Source: Dongia deserti (GTDB taxonomy: Bacteria; Pseudomonadota; Alphaproteobacteria; Dongiales; Dongiaceae). Taken from it: 64,000 nucleotides of DNA. The notes below the pieces were generated by a model, which was given only the letters and a program-made list of their open reading frames with translations, made no database searches and was not told where the DNA came from. Where the stretch lies: assembly GCF_003574735.1 (NCBI RefSeq), contig NZ_QORW01000025.1, positions 1 to 64,000 of the forward strand. Direction: 5' to 3'. Every line of letters begins with the position of its first letter. Position 1 is the first letter of the stretch. This document shows positions 1 to 9,446 of this stretch, piece after piece. The position numbers were made by a program, and so were the translations under genes.

Positions 1-139
1 CCCACGGCACGCCGATCAGCGCGATATCGAGCCGCGCCGCATCGGTGACGTGCGGCAGGCGCATGAACGTTGGAATGGCGCCGAACCGCGGCACCAGCGC
101 AGCGTCAACCGGCTGCGGGTTCTGTGTTGCGTCATTCAT
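1..139 (-). CDS. Agmatinase/guanidino-hydrolase family protein, N-terminal fragment
   Basis: The first 46 residues of a gene that runs off the left edge of the window. They read MNDATQNPQPVDAALVPRFG and continue through PTFMRLPHV to IALIGVPW. The 'VPRF..IPTFMRLPHV' and 'D.ALIGVP' blocks are typical of the N-terminus of agmatinase/guanidinobutyrase (SpeB-type ureohydrolases), which release urea from guanidino compounds. The metal-binding residues lie outside the window, so substrate cannot be judged. The start ATG at 139 is preferred because the family usually begins about 10 residues before the VPRF block. Confidence 0.7.
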   Translation of the reverse strand, partial: MNDATQNPQPVDAALVPRFGAIPTFMRLPHVTDAARLDIALIGVPW

Positions 140-367
140 GCCAAGTTACTCCATGTTGATGGCGCATCATGCACCGTACGCGATCGTGAGAAAACCGGTG
201 CGATTAACCTTAACGATGCATGAACTCATAATGGAGTGTGCCGAAATAGCCTCCAAGACAGATGAAATTCAAATTTGACTGAAATATGTCTCTATCCAGG
301 AAGCGATGCTCATCGCAGACAATGTCAGCGCTGAACGTCGCTCCGAGCTACCAAAGGAGTCACGACC

Positions 368-577
368 ATGAACGCCATCTCAGCGCTGTCCTATACGAAC
401 GATAGTGGCGCCCCGGCGCACCTTGCGTCGCACGCGGCAGACGTCACGATGGGTCTCGGCCCCAACCAGCTGACGTGGCTGCGTCGGCGGATCGGCGCCT
501 TCAAAGATCTCGAGGATCAGCGGTGGCAGGTTCGGCAGGACGCCGTGCGCGCGGCGCGCATGGCCGGCCTGATCTAG
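368..577 (+). CDS. Small conserved-type hypothetical protein (69 aa)
   Basis: A 69-residue protein preceded by a strong ribosome binding site (AAAGGAG about 8 nt before the ATG), which is the main reason to accept it as a gene. No signal peptide or membrane segment is seen. The C-terminal half is basic and helical (residues 35-69, rich in Arg and Gln, with a 'WLRRRIGAFKDLEDQRW' stretch), which could bind a nucleic acid or a partner protein. I do not recognise a family. It is transcribed divergently from the agmatinase-like gene and converges on cysS, ending only 3 nt before that gene's stop codon. Confidence 0.6.
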   Translation: MNAISALSYTNDSGAPAHLASHAADVTMGLGPNQLTWLRRRIGAFKDLEDQRWQVRQDAVRAARMAGLI

Positions 578-580
578 TCT

Positions 581-1954
581 CTAGATCCGCTTCCAGCTCG
601 TGCCCTGCGGGCCGTCCTCGAGGATGATGCCCTTCGCGGCAAGATCGCCGCGGATGCGGTCGGCTTCGGCGAAGTTGCGGGCCTTGCGCGCAGCCTGGCG
701 CGCAGCGATCTGGCGCTCGATCTCGGCGGCGTCGACGCCCTCGGTGGATTGCAGCCAGGCGGTCGGATCCTGCAGCAGGAGCCCCATGAGATGCGCGGAG
801 CCGAGCAGGTCCGCCTTCGCGGCGCGGATCTCGGCTTCGCTGGTCGCCTTGTTGAGCTTTGACAGCAGCTCGTGCATCTCCGAGATCGCCAGCGGCGTGT
901 TGAGATCATCCGCCAGCGCCGCCAGCAGGTGGCTCGACGGCTCCGGTTCCACCGCGACGTCCGCGTGCTTGTGCAGCGCCGTATAGAAACGATCGAGCTG
1001 CGCCTTCGCCTCCTTGATTCCCTCGCGCGTAATGTCGGTCGGCTGGCGGTAATGCGATGACAGCAGCGCCAGGCGGATCGCTTCGCCGCGGTGCCCCTCC
1101 TCCAGCAGCTCGTGCACCGTGAAGTAGTTGCCGAGCGACTTGGCCATCTTCTGCCCGTTCACCTGCACGAAGCCGTTATGCATCCAGGTCTTCGCCATCA
1201 CCGGCGTGCCGTGCGCGCAGCGGCTTTGCGCGATCTCGTTCTCATGATGCGGAAAGATGAGGTCGATCCCGCCGCCATGGATGTCGAACACCTCGCCCAG
1301 CAGCGCACCCGACATCGCGGAGCATTCGATGTGCCAGCCCGGCCGGCCGCGCCCCCAGGGCGATTCCCAGCCCGGCTGGTCCGGCGTACTCGGTTTCCAC
1401 AGCACGAAATCGGCCGGATGCTTCTTGTAGGGCGCCACCTCGACCCGTGCGCCGGCGATCATATCGTCGAGAGAGCGGCGCGACAGCTGGCCATAGTCGG
1501 GCATGGCCGGCACGTGGAAGAGAACGTGGCCCTCAGCCTCATACGCGAAGCGCTTGGCGATGAGCGTTTGCATCAGTGCGGTCATCTGCGGCACGAATTC
1601 GGTGGCGCGTGGCTCCCTGGTCGGCAGCATCGCGTTCAGCGCGCCCATATCATCGTGGAAGTATTTCGTGGTGCGCGAGGTGATGCTGCCGATGTCCTCG
1701 CCGCTTTCCTTCGCGGCGTCCATGATCTTGTCATCGATATCGGTGATGTTGCGCACATAGGTGACATGCGCTTCGCCATAGGTGTGGCAAAGCAGGCGGA
1801 ACAAGGTGTCGAACACGACGACCGGCCGCGCGTTGCCGATATGCGCGTAGTCATAGACCGTCGGACCGCAGACATACATGCGCACGTTCCTGGGATCGAT
1901 CGGCGCGAACACCTCCTTCTCGCGCGTGAGCGTGTTGTAGAGATGGATGGTCAT
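581..1954 (-). CDS. cysS: Cysteinyl-tRNA synthetase
   Basis: Class I aminoacyl-tRNA synthetase that charges tRNA-Cys in the cytoplasm. At 457 aa it has the normal family length. Visible signatures are YVCGPTVYD with the zinc-binding Cys29, the HIGH-type motif HIGN at residues 38-41, the GWHIECSAM block with Cys211, the PHHENE zinc ligands near 236-240, and the KMSKS-type loop KMAKS at 269-273. The C-terminal DALR and anticodon-binding region follows. It is the downstream member of a same-strand series with the glutamyl-tRNA synthetase and nadE. A palindromic intergenic repeat separates it from the upstream gltX. Confidence 0.97.
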   Translation of the reverse strand: MTIHLYNTLTREKEVFAPIDPRNVRMYVCGPTVYDYAHIGNARPVVVFDTLFRLLCHTYGEAHVTYVRNITDIDDKIMDAAKESGEDIGSITSRTTKYFHDDMGALNAMLPTREPRATEFVPQMTALMQTLIAKRFAYEAEGHVLFHVPAMPDYGQLSRRSLDDMIAGARVEVAPYKKHPADFVLWKPSTPDQPGWESPWGRGRPGWHIECSAMSGALLGEVFDIHGGGIDLIFPHHENEIAQSRCAHGTPVMAKTWMHNGFVQVNGQKMAKSLGNYFTVHELLEEGHRGEAIRLALLSSHYRQPTDITREGIKEAKAQLDRFYTALHKHADVAVEPEPSSHLLAALADDLNTPLAISEMHELLSKLNKATSEAEIRAAKADLLGSAHLMGLLLQDPTAWLQSTEGVDAAEIERQIAARQAARKARNFAEADRIRGDLAAKGIILEDGPQGTSWKRI

Positions 1955-1977
1955 CGAGCAATTTCCTCCACACCAAC

Positions 1978-2081
1978 TGTCACCCCGACCGAGCGCAGCG
2001 AGAGCCGGGGCCCATGCGGTGCGTCAGAGTCGCCGAGGGAATGCATGGGTCCCGGCCGCTTCGCGGCTGGCCGGGATGACA
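1978..2081. repeat. Dispersed intergenic inverted-repeat element, copy 1
   Basis: About 104 bp between cysS and gltX. The ends are inverted (CTGTCACCCCG at the left, CCGGGATGACAG at the right), with GAGCCGGGG and GGTCCCGG blocks inside. Very similar elements occur at 17691-17788 and 21030-21121, and a half copy at 27208-27238. The pattern resembles the short palindromic intergenic repeats known from alphaproteobacterial genomes. No coding capacity is seen. Confidence 0.75.
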
Positions 2082-2099
2082 GATGAAGAGCAAAAGCGC

Positions 2100-3440
2100 T
2101 CACGCGGTCTCTCCCTTCAAGCGCTTCAGCGCACGGGCGCGGCCGATCAGCGGCAGCAGCAGTTTCAGCTCCGGGCCATGGTCGGACGCGGTCAGGGCTT
2201 GGCGCAAGGGCATGAACAAATCCTTGCCCTTGCGGCCGGTGGCATTTTTCACCGCGTTGGTCCAGGCGCTCCAGGTCTCGGCGCTCCAGGGCTCCGGCGG
2301 CAGCAGGTCCGCTGCCTTGGCGGCGAATTCGGGGTCGGTGATCGCGGGCTTGACCGGCCCCTTCACCACCGATTGCCAGACCGCGACATCCTCGACCTTC
2401 TCGACATTGGCGCGCGCGACGTCCCACACCGCCGCGTCGACATGGCCGAGGCCGATGGCAGCCAGATGCTTGTGCGCTTCCTCGAACGGCAGGTGATGCA
2501 GCAGCCGCGCATTCAGATGCTTGAGTTCGTCCGGATCGAAGCGCGGCGAGGATTTGCCGAACTTGGAGAGCTCATGGTCGGACAACAGTTCGTCGAGGCT
2601 GCGGACCGGAACGGCGGGATCGCCGGTGCCGATCTTTGCGAGATACGCATTGATCGCCATCGCCTCCAGACCGTCGTCGCGCATCTGGCCGATGGAAAGC
2701 GAGCCTAGACGCTTCGAGAGCCCCTCGCCCGCTGCATCCACCAGCAGCGGCAGGTGCGCGAAGGTCGGGACCGCGGCGCCGAGCGCTTCGAAGATCTGAA
2801 TCTGGGTCGCGGTGTTGGTGACGTGATCGTTGCCGCGGATCACATGCGTGATCCTGAAGTCGATATCGTCGACGACCGACGGCAATGTGTAGAGATAGGT
2901 GCCGTCCTCCCGCACCAGCACGGGGTCGGACTGGCTGGTCTCGTCGATGTGCTGCGGCCCGCGCACGACGTCGTTCCACGTGACATCGCGCGGCTCCAGC
3001 TTGAAGCGCCAATGCGGGCGCTTGCCTTCGGCTTCCAGCTTCTTGCGGTCGGCGTCGGTCAGCTTGAGGGCGGCGCGGTCGTAGATCGGTGGCTTGCCCT
3101 GGGAGAGCTGCACTTTGCGCTTGAGCCCAAGCTCCTCTGCGCTTTCGTAGCAGGGATAGAGCCGCCCCCCTTCGCGCAGGCGCTCAGCTGCTGCGTCGTA
3201 GATGGCAAGCCGCGCCGACTGGCGGTCGAACAGGTTCCAGGCGAGGCCGAGCCATTCCAGGTCTCTCCTGATGCCGTTCGCGAAATCTTCGGTGGACCGT
3301 TCCCGGTCGGTGTCGTCGAGGCGCAGCAGGAATTCGCCGCCCGCCTTCCTGGCATGGAGCCAGTTATGCAGGGCGATGTAGATATTGCCGACGTGTAGCC
3401 TTCCCGTCGGCGACGGGGCGAAGCGAACGCGCACAACCAT
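2100..3440 (-). CDS. gltX: Glutamyl-tRNA synthetase
   Basis: Class I synthetase that attaches glutamate to tRNA, 446 aa. It shows FAPSPTGRLHVGN with the HIGH-type motif HVGN at residues 16-19, LLRLDDTD near 38-45, the 'THVIRGNDHVTNT' block near 198-210, and the KMSKS-equivalent LSKRLGS at 241-247. The C-terminal helical anticodon-binding domain follows. Many alphaproteobacteria carry two gltX paralogues, one of which can be tRNA-Gln misacylating. Which type this is cannot be settled from this copy alone. It lies 24 nt downstream of nadE on the same strand. Confidence 0.95.
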   Translation of the reverse strand: MVVRVRFAPSPTGRLHVGNIYIALHNWLHARKAGGEFLLRLDDTDRERSTEDFANGIRRDLEWLGLAWNLFDRQSARLAIYDAAAERLREGGRLYPCYESAEELGLKRKVQLSQGKPPIYDRAALKLTDADRKKLEAEGKRPHWRFKLEPRDVTWNDVVRGPQHIDETSQSDPVLVREDGTYLYTLPSVVDDIDFRITHVIRGNDHVTNTATQIQIFEALGAAVPTFAHLPLLVDAAGEGLSKRLGSLSIGQMRDDGLEAMAINAYLAKIGTGDPAVPVRSLDELLSDHELSKFGKSSPRFDPDELKHLNARLLHHLPFEEAHKHLAAIGLGHVDAAVWDVARANVEKVEDVAVWQSVVKGPVKPAITDPEFAAKAADLLPPEPWSAETWSAWTNAVKNATGRKGKDLFMPLRQALTASDHGPELKLLLPLIGRARALKRLKGETA

Positions 3441-3464
3441 CCTGACAGACGCACTCCATTCGCA

Positions 3465-5126
3465 TCAAACCTTGGCACTGAAGCCATTGGTGATCGGGTA
3501 GCGCCGGTCGCGACCGAAGGCCCTGGACGAGATCTTGACCCCCGGCGGCGCCTGGCGCCGTTTGTATTCCGCCAAGTCCAGCATACGCCAGACCCGAGCG
3601 ATGGTCGCTCGGTCATAGCCTTTGGCGGCAATCTCGTCCACCGTCATTTCGCGCTCCACCAGGCACTCCAGGATGCCGTCAAGCACGTCATAGGGCGGCA
3701 GCGTGTCCTGATCGGTCTGGTTAAGCTTGAGTTCGGCAGATGGGGCCTTGGTGATCACTCGGTCAGGCATAACGGTGCCTTTCGGACCGAGGGCGTCCAG
3801 CGGGTGGTTGGCGTTCCGCCAGCGGCTGAGCTCGAACACCGTCATCTTGTAGATATCCTTCAGCACCGAATAGCCGCCGCACATGTCGCCATAGAGCGTG
3901 GCATAGCCCACCGACATCTCCGACTTGTTGCCAGTGGTCAGCAGCATGTGGCCGAACTTGTTGGAGAGGGCCATCAGCGTCAGCCCGCGGGCGCGGCTCT
4001 GGACGTTCTCCTCCGTGGTGTCGATGTTCCGTCCGGCGAACGGCTTCGCCAACATGTGGGCGAAGGCCTTCATGGCCGGCTCGATCGAGATCATCTCGTA
4101 AGAGATGCCGAGCATTTTTGCGACGGCCTCGGCATCCTCCAGGCTCTCGCGGCTGGTGTAGGGCGACGGCATCATGACCGCGCGCACCTTGTCGGCGCCG
4201 AGCGCATCGACCGCAACGGCGGCCGTCAGAGCGGAATCCACGCCGCCAGAAAGGCCCAGGATCACGCCGGGGAAGTGGTTCTTGTTCACGTAGTCCTTCA
4301 GGCCCAGCATCATCGCCTGGTAGATCTTCTCCAGAAGCGAGAATTCCCGGGGGATGGGCGCGGGATCGCAGGTCCAGCCCTCGTTGGTGCGGCGCCAGTG
4401 CGTCAGCTCCACCGCCTCGCGGAACATCGGCAATGCGCATTTGATCTGCTGTCCGCGGTCCAGCACGAAGGACGCGCCATCGAACACCAGCTCGTCCTGT
4501 CCTCCAACCTGGTTGACATAGATGATGGGCAGGTCCGTTTCCTGCTGGCGTGCCACCGAGACGTTCATCCGCTGATCCAGCTTGTCGATCTCGAACGGGC
4601 TGCCGTTCGGCGACAGCAGGATCTCCGCGCCGGATTCGGCGAGGCACTCGGCGACGTCGCAGAACCACAGATCCTCGCAGATCGGCAGGCCGAGGCGCAC
4701 GCCCTTGAAGTTCACCGGCCCTTGCAGCTGGCCCGGCTTGAACACGCGCTTCTCGTCGAACACGCCGTAGTTCGGCAGCTCGTGCTTGAAGCGGCTGGCG
4801 GCGATCTTGCCTTCAGCCAACAGGAACAGGCCGTTATAGACCCCCTCGCCGTCGGCCCAGGGCGAGCCGACCAGCATGGCTGGGCCGCCATCGATGGTCT
4901 CTGCCGCAAGCTCCTCCAGCGCCGATTTGCAGGCCCGCTGGAAGGCCGGCTTCAGCACCAGGTCCTCGGGCGGATAGCCGGACAGCACCAGCTCGCTGCA
5001 CATCACCAAGTCGGCGCCCTTGTCGGCTGCCGTCGCGCGCGCCTTGCGGAGCAAAGCGAGATTGCCGGCGACGTCGCCGACCGTGGGATTGAGTTGCGCC
5101 AGCGCGATTTTCAGTTCGTGGGTCAT
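3465..5126 (-). CDS. nadE: Glutamine-dependent NAD+ synthetase
   Basis: Final step of NAD synthesis: amidation of deamido-NAD using glutamine-derived ammonia. The 553 aa chain has two domains. The N-terminal nitrilase-type glutaminase has its triad visible as Glu45 (SELVLSGYPPEDL), Lys114 (SRFKHELPNYGVFDEKR) and Cys150 (LPICEDLWF). The C-terminal NAD synthase domain has the ATP-pyrophosphatase P-loop SGGVDS at about 293-298. Length and order match glutamine-dependent NadE. The glutaminase fusion means no separate ammonia donor is needed. It is upstream of gltX in the same direction. Confidence 0.96.
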   Translation of the reverse strand: MTHELKIALAQLNPTVGDVAGNLALLRKARATAADKGADLVMCSELVLSGYPPEDLVLKPAFQRACKSALEELAAETIDGGPAMLVGSPWADGEGVYNGLFLLAEGKIAASRFKHELPNYGVFDEKRVFKPGQLQGPVNFKGVRLGLPICEDLWFCDVAECLAESGAEILLSPNGSPFEIDKLDQRMNVSVARQQETDLPIIYVNQVGGQDELVFDGASFVLDRGQQIKCALPMFREAVELTHWRRTNEGWTCDPAPIPREFSLLEKIYQAMMLGLKDYVNKNHFPGVILGLSGGVDSALTAAVAVDALGADKVRAVMMPSPYTSRESLEDAEAVAKMLGISYEMISIEPAMKAFAHMLAKPFAGRNIDTTEENVQSRARGLTLMALSNKFGHMLLTTGNKSEMSVGYATLYGDMCGGYSVLKDIYKMTVFELSRWRNANHPLDALGPKGTVMPDRVITKAPSAELKLNQTDQDTLPPYDVLDGILECLVEREMTVDEIAAKGYDRATIARVWRMLDLAEYKRRQAPPGVKISSRAFGRDRRYPITNGFSAKV

Positions 5127-5302
5127 GGCCGCCTGAGGGAAGCAAGGACTTAGAGAAGATTACGGACAACGGAGGGGAATGCAAACCCGAGTTCCGTGCA
5201 TGCGAGGCCAGCTTTTCCCGCATTTGCCAAGGCTCCTCCGGCCATGGTTCCCTATCAGGGTTTGACGCGGCATCTGCTTCCACGCTGTCTTGGAGGGGTT
5301 CC

Positions 5303-5605
5303 ATGTCTCGATACATGCTCGCGCTTGGACTCATGGCGTTGGCGCTTTCCGGCACAGCCGCCGCGCAGGACAGTCCGTACGACATCGTGCCCGCTCCGGT
5401 TGCCGAACCGCTGAGCCAGCGTTTCGTGCTCATCGTCCTGGACCAGGCCGACCGCGACCTGACCAAAGGCGACTCCAAGATCAACATGATGTTCGACACC
5501 CAGACCGGCCGCTCCTGGATCCTGGAATACGGCCAGAAGCCCGGCAGCAACGAGCAAGGCTACGTCTGGATCGAAGTGCCATACGTAAGGCCCCCGACGA
5601 ATTGA
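5303..5605 (+). CDS. Small secreted hypothetical protein (100 aa)
   Basis: A short protein with a clear Sec signal peptide: basic MSRYM start, hydrophobic core LALGLMALALSG and a cleavage site near TAAA-QD (about residue 21). The mature part is about 78 aa with no Cys, ending in VEVP-like beta sequence. The ribosome binding site is good (TTGGAGGGG before the ATG). I do not recognise the family. It probably resides in the periplasm. It stands alone, divergent from nadE and about 170 nt before an MFS transporter gene. Confidence 0.75.
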   Translation: MSRYMLALGLMALALSGTAAAQDSPYDIVPAPVAEPLSQRFVLIVLDQADRDLTKGDSKINMMFDTQTGRSWILEYGQKPGSNEQGYVWIEVPYVRPPTN

Positions 5606-5777
5606 TAGCTGAAGGTCTTAGCCCGCCAAACGAAGACACTGACAGAAGCAGCCCCAATCCCATCATGGTCGTGCTTGGCACGACCATCCACGAGTTTGCC
5701 TGATACAGCGAAGTCCTACTCATCGACACTCGTGGATGGGTTGGATCAAGTCCGACCATGAGGAAAGAAAGCAGCCG

Positions 5778-6959
5778 ATGAATAGTACCCGCGCGCTTGA
5801 ACACGCTCACCCCATTGCGCTCGCCATCGGTGGTGCGATTGCGCTGGCTTCGGCGATGGGCATCGGGCGGTTTGTCTACACGCCAATCCTGCCGGAGATG
5901 GTGGCGGCGTTGCATCTGACCGCGAGCGAGGCCGGGCTCATCGCGTCCGCCAACTTCGCCGGCTACCTGATCGGCGCGCTGGTTGCGGCCGCGCATGTCT
6001 TCGCGCCGCACCGGCGCGGGTGGATGCTGGGCGCATTGCTGATCAGCGCGCTCACCACGGGCGCGATGGCAGCAACTGACTCGCTTGTCGCCTTCTTGCT
6101 GCTGCGCTTCCTGAGTGGCTTCGCCAGCGCCTTTGCGCTCGTCTTCACCTCTTCCTTGGTGCTGGATCGGCTCTCCGCGGCGGGGCGCAGCCACATGGCC
6201 GGGCACCAGTTTGCGGGCGTCGGCGCCGGCATCGCGGTCTCCGCGATCCTGGTCGCGCAGCTCACCGCGCATCACGTCGCCTGGCAATGGCAGTGGATCG
6301 CGACCGCCTTGCTCTCGCTGGTGGCCGTGTTTGCCGTCGCGGCGCTGATCCCAGCGCGGCGCGAAGGCGGTGGTGTGGCAGCCGCGAACCGCAATGGCGG
6401 CATCGGCAGCCCCCTGGCCGCGCTTATCCTTGCCTACGGGTTGTTCGGCTTCGGCTACGTGATCACCGCGACATTCCTGGTGCAGCTGGTGCGCACCAGC
6501 TCGGAGATGGCGCCGCTCGAGCCCTTCATCTGGGTGATCGTGGGACTGGCCGGCATTCCTTCTGTCGCGCTGTGGGCCGCAATCGGTAGGCGCATCGGCC
6601 TCGGGCATGGTTACGCCTTGGCCTGCCTGGTTGAAGCGGCGGGCGTGCTGTCGAGCGTGCTGTGGAACGCACCAGCCGGTGCCATTCTGGCTGCGATCCT
6701 GCTGGGCGGCACCTTCGTCGGCATCACCGTCCTGGGCCTCGTCGGCGCGCGGCGTCTCGCAACCGGCGCGGCCTCGCGCATCATCGGATTGATGACTGCG
6801 TCCTTCGGCCTCGGCCAGATCATCGGGCCGATATTCGCCGGCTGGATGCATGATCTCACCGGCACGTTCCTGCTGCCGTCGGTGGCTGCCGCGGCGGCGC
6901 TCGTGCTGGCCGCGGCGCTGGTCTGGTGGCTCAGCGCGGAGGCGCTCCGCCGCGCCTAG
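5778..6959 (+). CDS. MFS transporter, YbfB/YjiJ type
   Basis: Inner-membrane major facilitator with about 12 hydrophobic segments over 393 aa. The N-terminal 'ALASAMGIGRFVYTPILPEM' block is characteristic of the YbfB/YjiJ group of MFS proteins, whose substrates are largely unknown. A second glycine-rich half-repeat is seen near 'GLGQIIGPIFAGWMHDLTG'. The start at 5778 is chosen because GGAAAG lies about 10 nt upstream. An in-frame start 14 codons earlier would add a hydrophilic leader with no clear ribosome site. It converges with, and overlaps by 4 nt, the cupin gene. Confidence 0.9.
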   Translation: MNSTRALEHAHPIALAIGGAIALASAMGIGRFVYTPILPEMVAALHLTASEAGLIASANFAGYLIGALVAAAHVFAPHRRGWMLGALLISALTTGAMAATDSLVAFLLLRFLSGFASAFALVFTSSLVLDRLSAAGRSHMAGHQFAGVGAGIAVSAILVAQLTAHHVAWQWQWIATALLSLVAVFAVAALIPARREGGGVAAANRNGGIGSPLAALILAYGLFGFGYVITATFLVQLVRTSSEMAPLEPFIWVIVGLAGIPSVALWAAIGRRIGLGHGYALACLVEAAGVLSSVLWNAPAGAILAAILLGGTFVGITVLGLVGARRLATGAASRIIGLMTASFGLGQIIGPIFAGWMHDLTGTFLLPSVAAAAALVLAAALVWWLSAEALRRA

Positions 6960-7330
6960 CGTAAGTGCGCGACCTGCTGATCGATCGACTTGGTGAACGC
7001 CGTGACTGTGTCGCCCGTGTGCTTGGTTGCGGCAGGTTCGATGAACATCACCCACGCTTCATCCGTGGCACGCGGCCGATGCTCGATGCCGCGCGGCACC
7101 ACGTGGAAGTCGCCCGTTTTCAGCACGATTTCGCGATCGCGATAGCACATGGTGAATTGGCCGCTATGGACCAGGAAGAACTCGTCTTCCTCGGCGTGCG
7201 CATGGAACGGAAACTCGCCCTTGAACTTGGCGAGCTTCACATATTGCCCATTCACGATCGCGATGACGCGCGGCGAGAAGTATTCCGTGATGGCGTTGAA
7301 CTCGTCGACAAGATGACCGCAGCAGGACAT
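6956..7330 (-). CDS. Cupin-domain protein
   Basis: A 124 aa single-domain cupin. The conserved metal-site motif is visible as FHAHAEEDEFFLVHSG (HxH...E) and, downstream, GDFHVVPRGIEHRP supplies the second motif and its His. Small cupins of this kind bind a divalent metal and may act as enzymes or sensors. The substrate is not evident. The start at 7330 is supported by GGGAGG 11 nt upstream. The protein begins MSCCGHLVDEF. It is convergent with the MFS gene, the two stop regions overlapping by 4 nt. Confidence 0.88.
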   Translation of the reverse strand: MSCCGHLVDEFNAITEYFSPRVIAIVNGQYVKLAKFKGEFPFHAHAEEDEFFLVHSGQFTMCYRDREIVLKTGDFHVVPRGIEHRPRATDEAWVMFIEPAATKHTGDTVTAFTKSIDQQVAHLR

Positions 7331-7488
7331 GACAGGTTCCTCCCTTCCGCTTCCAATATGAGCGGATGGTCGGAGCGTCTTGAACGTTTGTGCGCTCACA
7401 CCTGCGTCAGGCCCACACGCCTTGAACTCCTCCGGAACTCGCGTGCGACCATTGCGCGCTGCTAGAGAGCCGATCCAGCCGCTCGGCC

Positions 7489-8097
7489 CTAGGGCTCGGG
7501 TACCAGTTTGGTCGGCGCCTCGAGCAGGGCGAACTCGTAGCCTTCACAGCTGACATCCGGGTTCGTCGGGCTGAACACTCCCAGCGGGTTCTCTTTGAAC
7601 AGCCAGGCATGCAGATCGTAATGGGCGAAGTCCTTCGGGATGAGCGGTTCGTGCCCTTCCATCGGACCCTGGAAGGCTTGGCCCAGGAGCGTCGGCCGTT
7701 CCTTCGCGACTGCCAGCGGGACCAGCCACTCAGCGGCGACCAACTGCAGCTTCCCGCCAACCGGCTCATAGATCAGCACGTTCGGCCGCATGGGATCGGG
7801 CGGCCCGCTCACAGTGAGGTTGACGAAATGAATGCCCATGCCTCCCTTCGGATAGTCCATGTGGCCGTCGATCTTCTCGCCGCTGTAGTGAACGCATCCA
7901 ACCGTCGACAGATAGGCATCGCGGATCGCGACGTAGGGATCCTGATACTTCGAGAGCGCCTGACGCATTGCATCAAGTTGTGCCTTGGTCGGCTCCTCGG
8001 CTTGTGTCTTGCTCGGCTCTTCGGCTTGGGCCGAAGCCATCGCCAAGCAAATTGCCAGCGCAATGGCAGCGTGGCAGGCGTGCAGCATCGTCTTCAT
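7489..8097 (-). CDS. Periplasmic hypothetical protein with signal peptide (202 aa)
   Basis: A 202 aa secreted protein. The signal peptide is at residues 1-26 (MKTMLHACHAAIALAICLAM, cleaved after SAQA). Just after it lies a short duplicated Lys/Glu/Pro segment (AEEPSKTQ-AEEPTKAQ). The remainder contains 'HMDYPKGGMGIHFVN' and 'PNVLIYEP', a pattern seen in uncharacterised periplasmic proteins. I do not assign a function. The start at 8097 follows a GGTGGGGGGT purine stretch and places the signal peptide at the N-terminus. It sits 152 nt downstream of the nicotinate phosphoribosyltransferase gene on the same strand. Confidence 0.75.
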   Translation of the reverse strand: MKTMLHACHAAIALAICLAMASAQAEEPSKTQAEEPTKAQLDAMRQALSKYQDPYVAIRDAYLSTVGCVHYSGEKIDGHMDYPKGGMGIHFVNLTVSGPPDPMRPNVLIYEPVGGKLQLVAAEWLVPLAVAKERPTLLGQAFQGPMEGHEPLIPKDFAHYDLHAWLFKENPLGVFSPTNPDVSCEGYEFALLEAPTKLVPEP

Positions 8098-8249
8098 CGA
8101 GCACCCCCCACCCAACATTTGCCGGATGAACTCCGGCTTACGGACTCTGCGCTCGATTTGCGTTTCCCGCAAGATTTGCGCGTTGCCGCCGGCCTCGGCC
8201 GGTCGGCGACCGGCTCCAATCAGAAGCGCGCGTGGGTGGGGATAAACGC

Positions 8250-9446
8250 CTACTTCCGGAACAGGAACTCGCGACCGATCTTCACACGCTTCTCGCCGTT
8301 GTATTCGACGATGTCGGCGGTGGCGTAGGTTTCGGTCCAGCGTTGCGGCAGGAAGGAGCCGGTGCCGACGATGTCGATTGGCGCGTTGGCTTCGGCCATC
8401 ACCTTGCACTTGGCGGGATCGAAGCCCGAGGAGACGACGATCTTCACCTTCTGGAAGCCTTCGCGGTTGAGTGCCTCGCGCAGGTGCCAGACGGCGGCGG
8501 CGGAGACGCCCGCGCCGACCAAGTGGCGCAGCTCCGTCTCGTTGCGATAGCCGCGGATGGCGTCGGGCACGTTGCGGTCCAGCACCGCATAGGAGACGGA
8601 GGGATCAAGCCCCTCGATGAAGCGGCTGCCGGGCGTATCGATCCGCACGGCCAGCTTGCCCTGCGAGGCCAGATGCGCGAAGCGGCGCGCGACGGTCAGC
8701 GCATCGGTCACCTCGCGGGCGAAATAATCGACCAGCACCGTCATCGGCTGATCGGGGAAGGTCTCGTGGAACATCTCCGCCGCCCGCAGCGTCGAGCCGG
8801 CGTAGCCGATCAGCGCATGGGGCATGGTGCCCATCGCCTGTGCCTGGCCGAAATAATGCGCGGTCGCCTGCGTGGCATTGCCGATGAAGCCGACGGCACT
8901 GACCTTGCGCCGCGCGCGGTCCGACCCGACGCTGGCGGCATAGGCCATGATCTCTTCCATCTCCAGCCCGGCGCAGTGGCGCGCTTCCATCGCCAGGAAG
9001 GCGACGCGCGGCAGGTCGGAGCACATGGTAAAGGCATTGAACGCCGCCACGCAGGCCGGGCCCAGCTTCTGCAACAGGATCGTCTCGAGGTCGGAGAGAT
9101 GGTAGAGCGAGCCGGTGATGTACATCAGCGGCTCACCGGCGCCGACCCAACGGCCTTCGGCGTAGCGCAGGTCGATCTCGAACTCTGTCCCTCGATCCTT
9201 CGCCATCTCCTTCAGCCAGTCGATCGCGAGGCGCGGCGCGGAAATGACCGGGCGGCGCATGAAGACCGCATAGGTCACGCGCGCGTCGCCGAACTTCGCC
9301 ACCACCGCCTTGGTCTTCAGGAAGTAGTGGTCGGTCCAGCGCTCGATGGAGCCGTTGCCCGGCCCCGCGGCCGGACGTTCCGCGGCCGGCGCGGATGAGG
9401 ATTCAACCGGACGCAGATGATCAGGATGCTTCGGCAATGCGCGCAC
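8250..9446 (-). CDS. pncB: Nicotinate phosphoribosyltransferase
   Basis: Converts nicotinate and PRPP to nicotinate mononucleotide in NAD salvage. At 398 aa it matches the family. Recognisable blocks are '[14 protein letters not shown]' near residue 35, '[16 protein letters not shown]', '[16 protein letters not shown]' and '[16 protein letters not shown]' towards the C-terminus. Its beginning overlaps the end of aroF by 26 nt in another frame, suggesting translational coupling or a slightly later true start. The first 34 residues are Pro/Ala-rich and not conserved in kind. It feeds the same cofactor pool as nadE at 3465-5126. Confidence 0.9.
   Translation of the reverse strand: MRALPKHPDHLRPVESSSAPAAERPAAGPGNGSIERWTDHYFLKTKAVVAKFGDARVTYAVFMRRPVISAPRLAIDWLKEMAKDRGTEFEIDLRYAEGRWVGAGEPLMYITGSLYHLSDLETILLQKLGPACVAAFNAFTMCSDLPRVAFLAMEARHCAGLEMEEIMAYAASVGSDRARRKVSAVGFIGNATQATAHYFGQAQAMGTMPHALIGYAGSTLRAAEMFHETFPDQPMTVLVDYFAREVTDALTVARRFAHLASQGKLAVRIDTPGSRFIEGLDPSVSYAVLDRNVPDAIRGYRNETELRHLVGAGVSAAAVWHLREALNREGFQKVKIVVSSGFDPAKCKVMAEANAPIDIVGTGSFLPQRWTETYATADIVEYNGEKRVKIGREFLFRK

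Noticed and set aside
183-200. Repeated TTAAC motifs near 205-216 as a CtrA box
   Set aside because: The spacing between the TTAA elements is 2 nt, not 7, so it does not fit the CtrA consensus.
3804-5153. Long plus-strand open frame opposite nadE
   Set aside because: High GC content leaves long antisense frames. It has no ribosome site or domain, and the minus strand carries an intact NadE.
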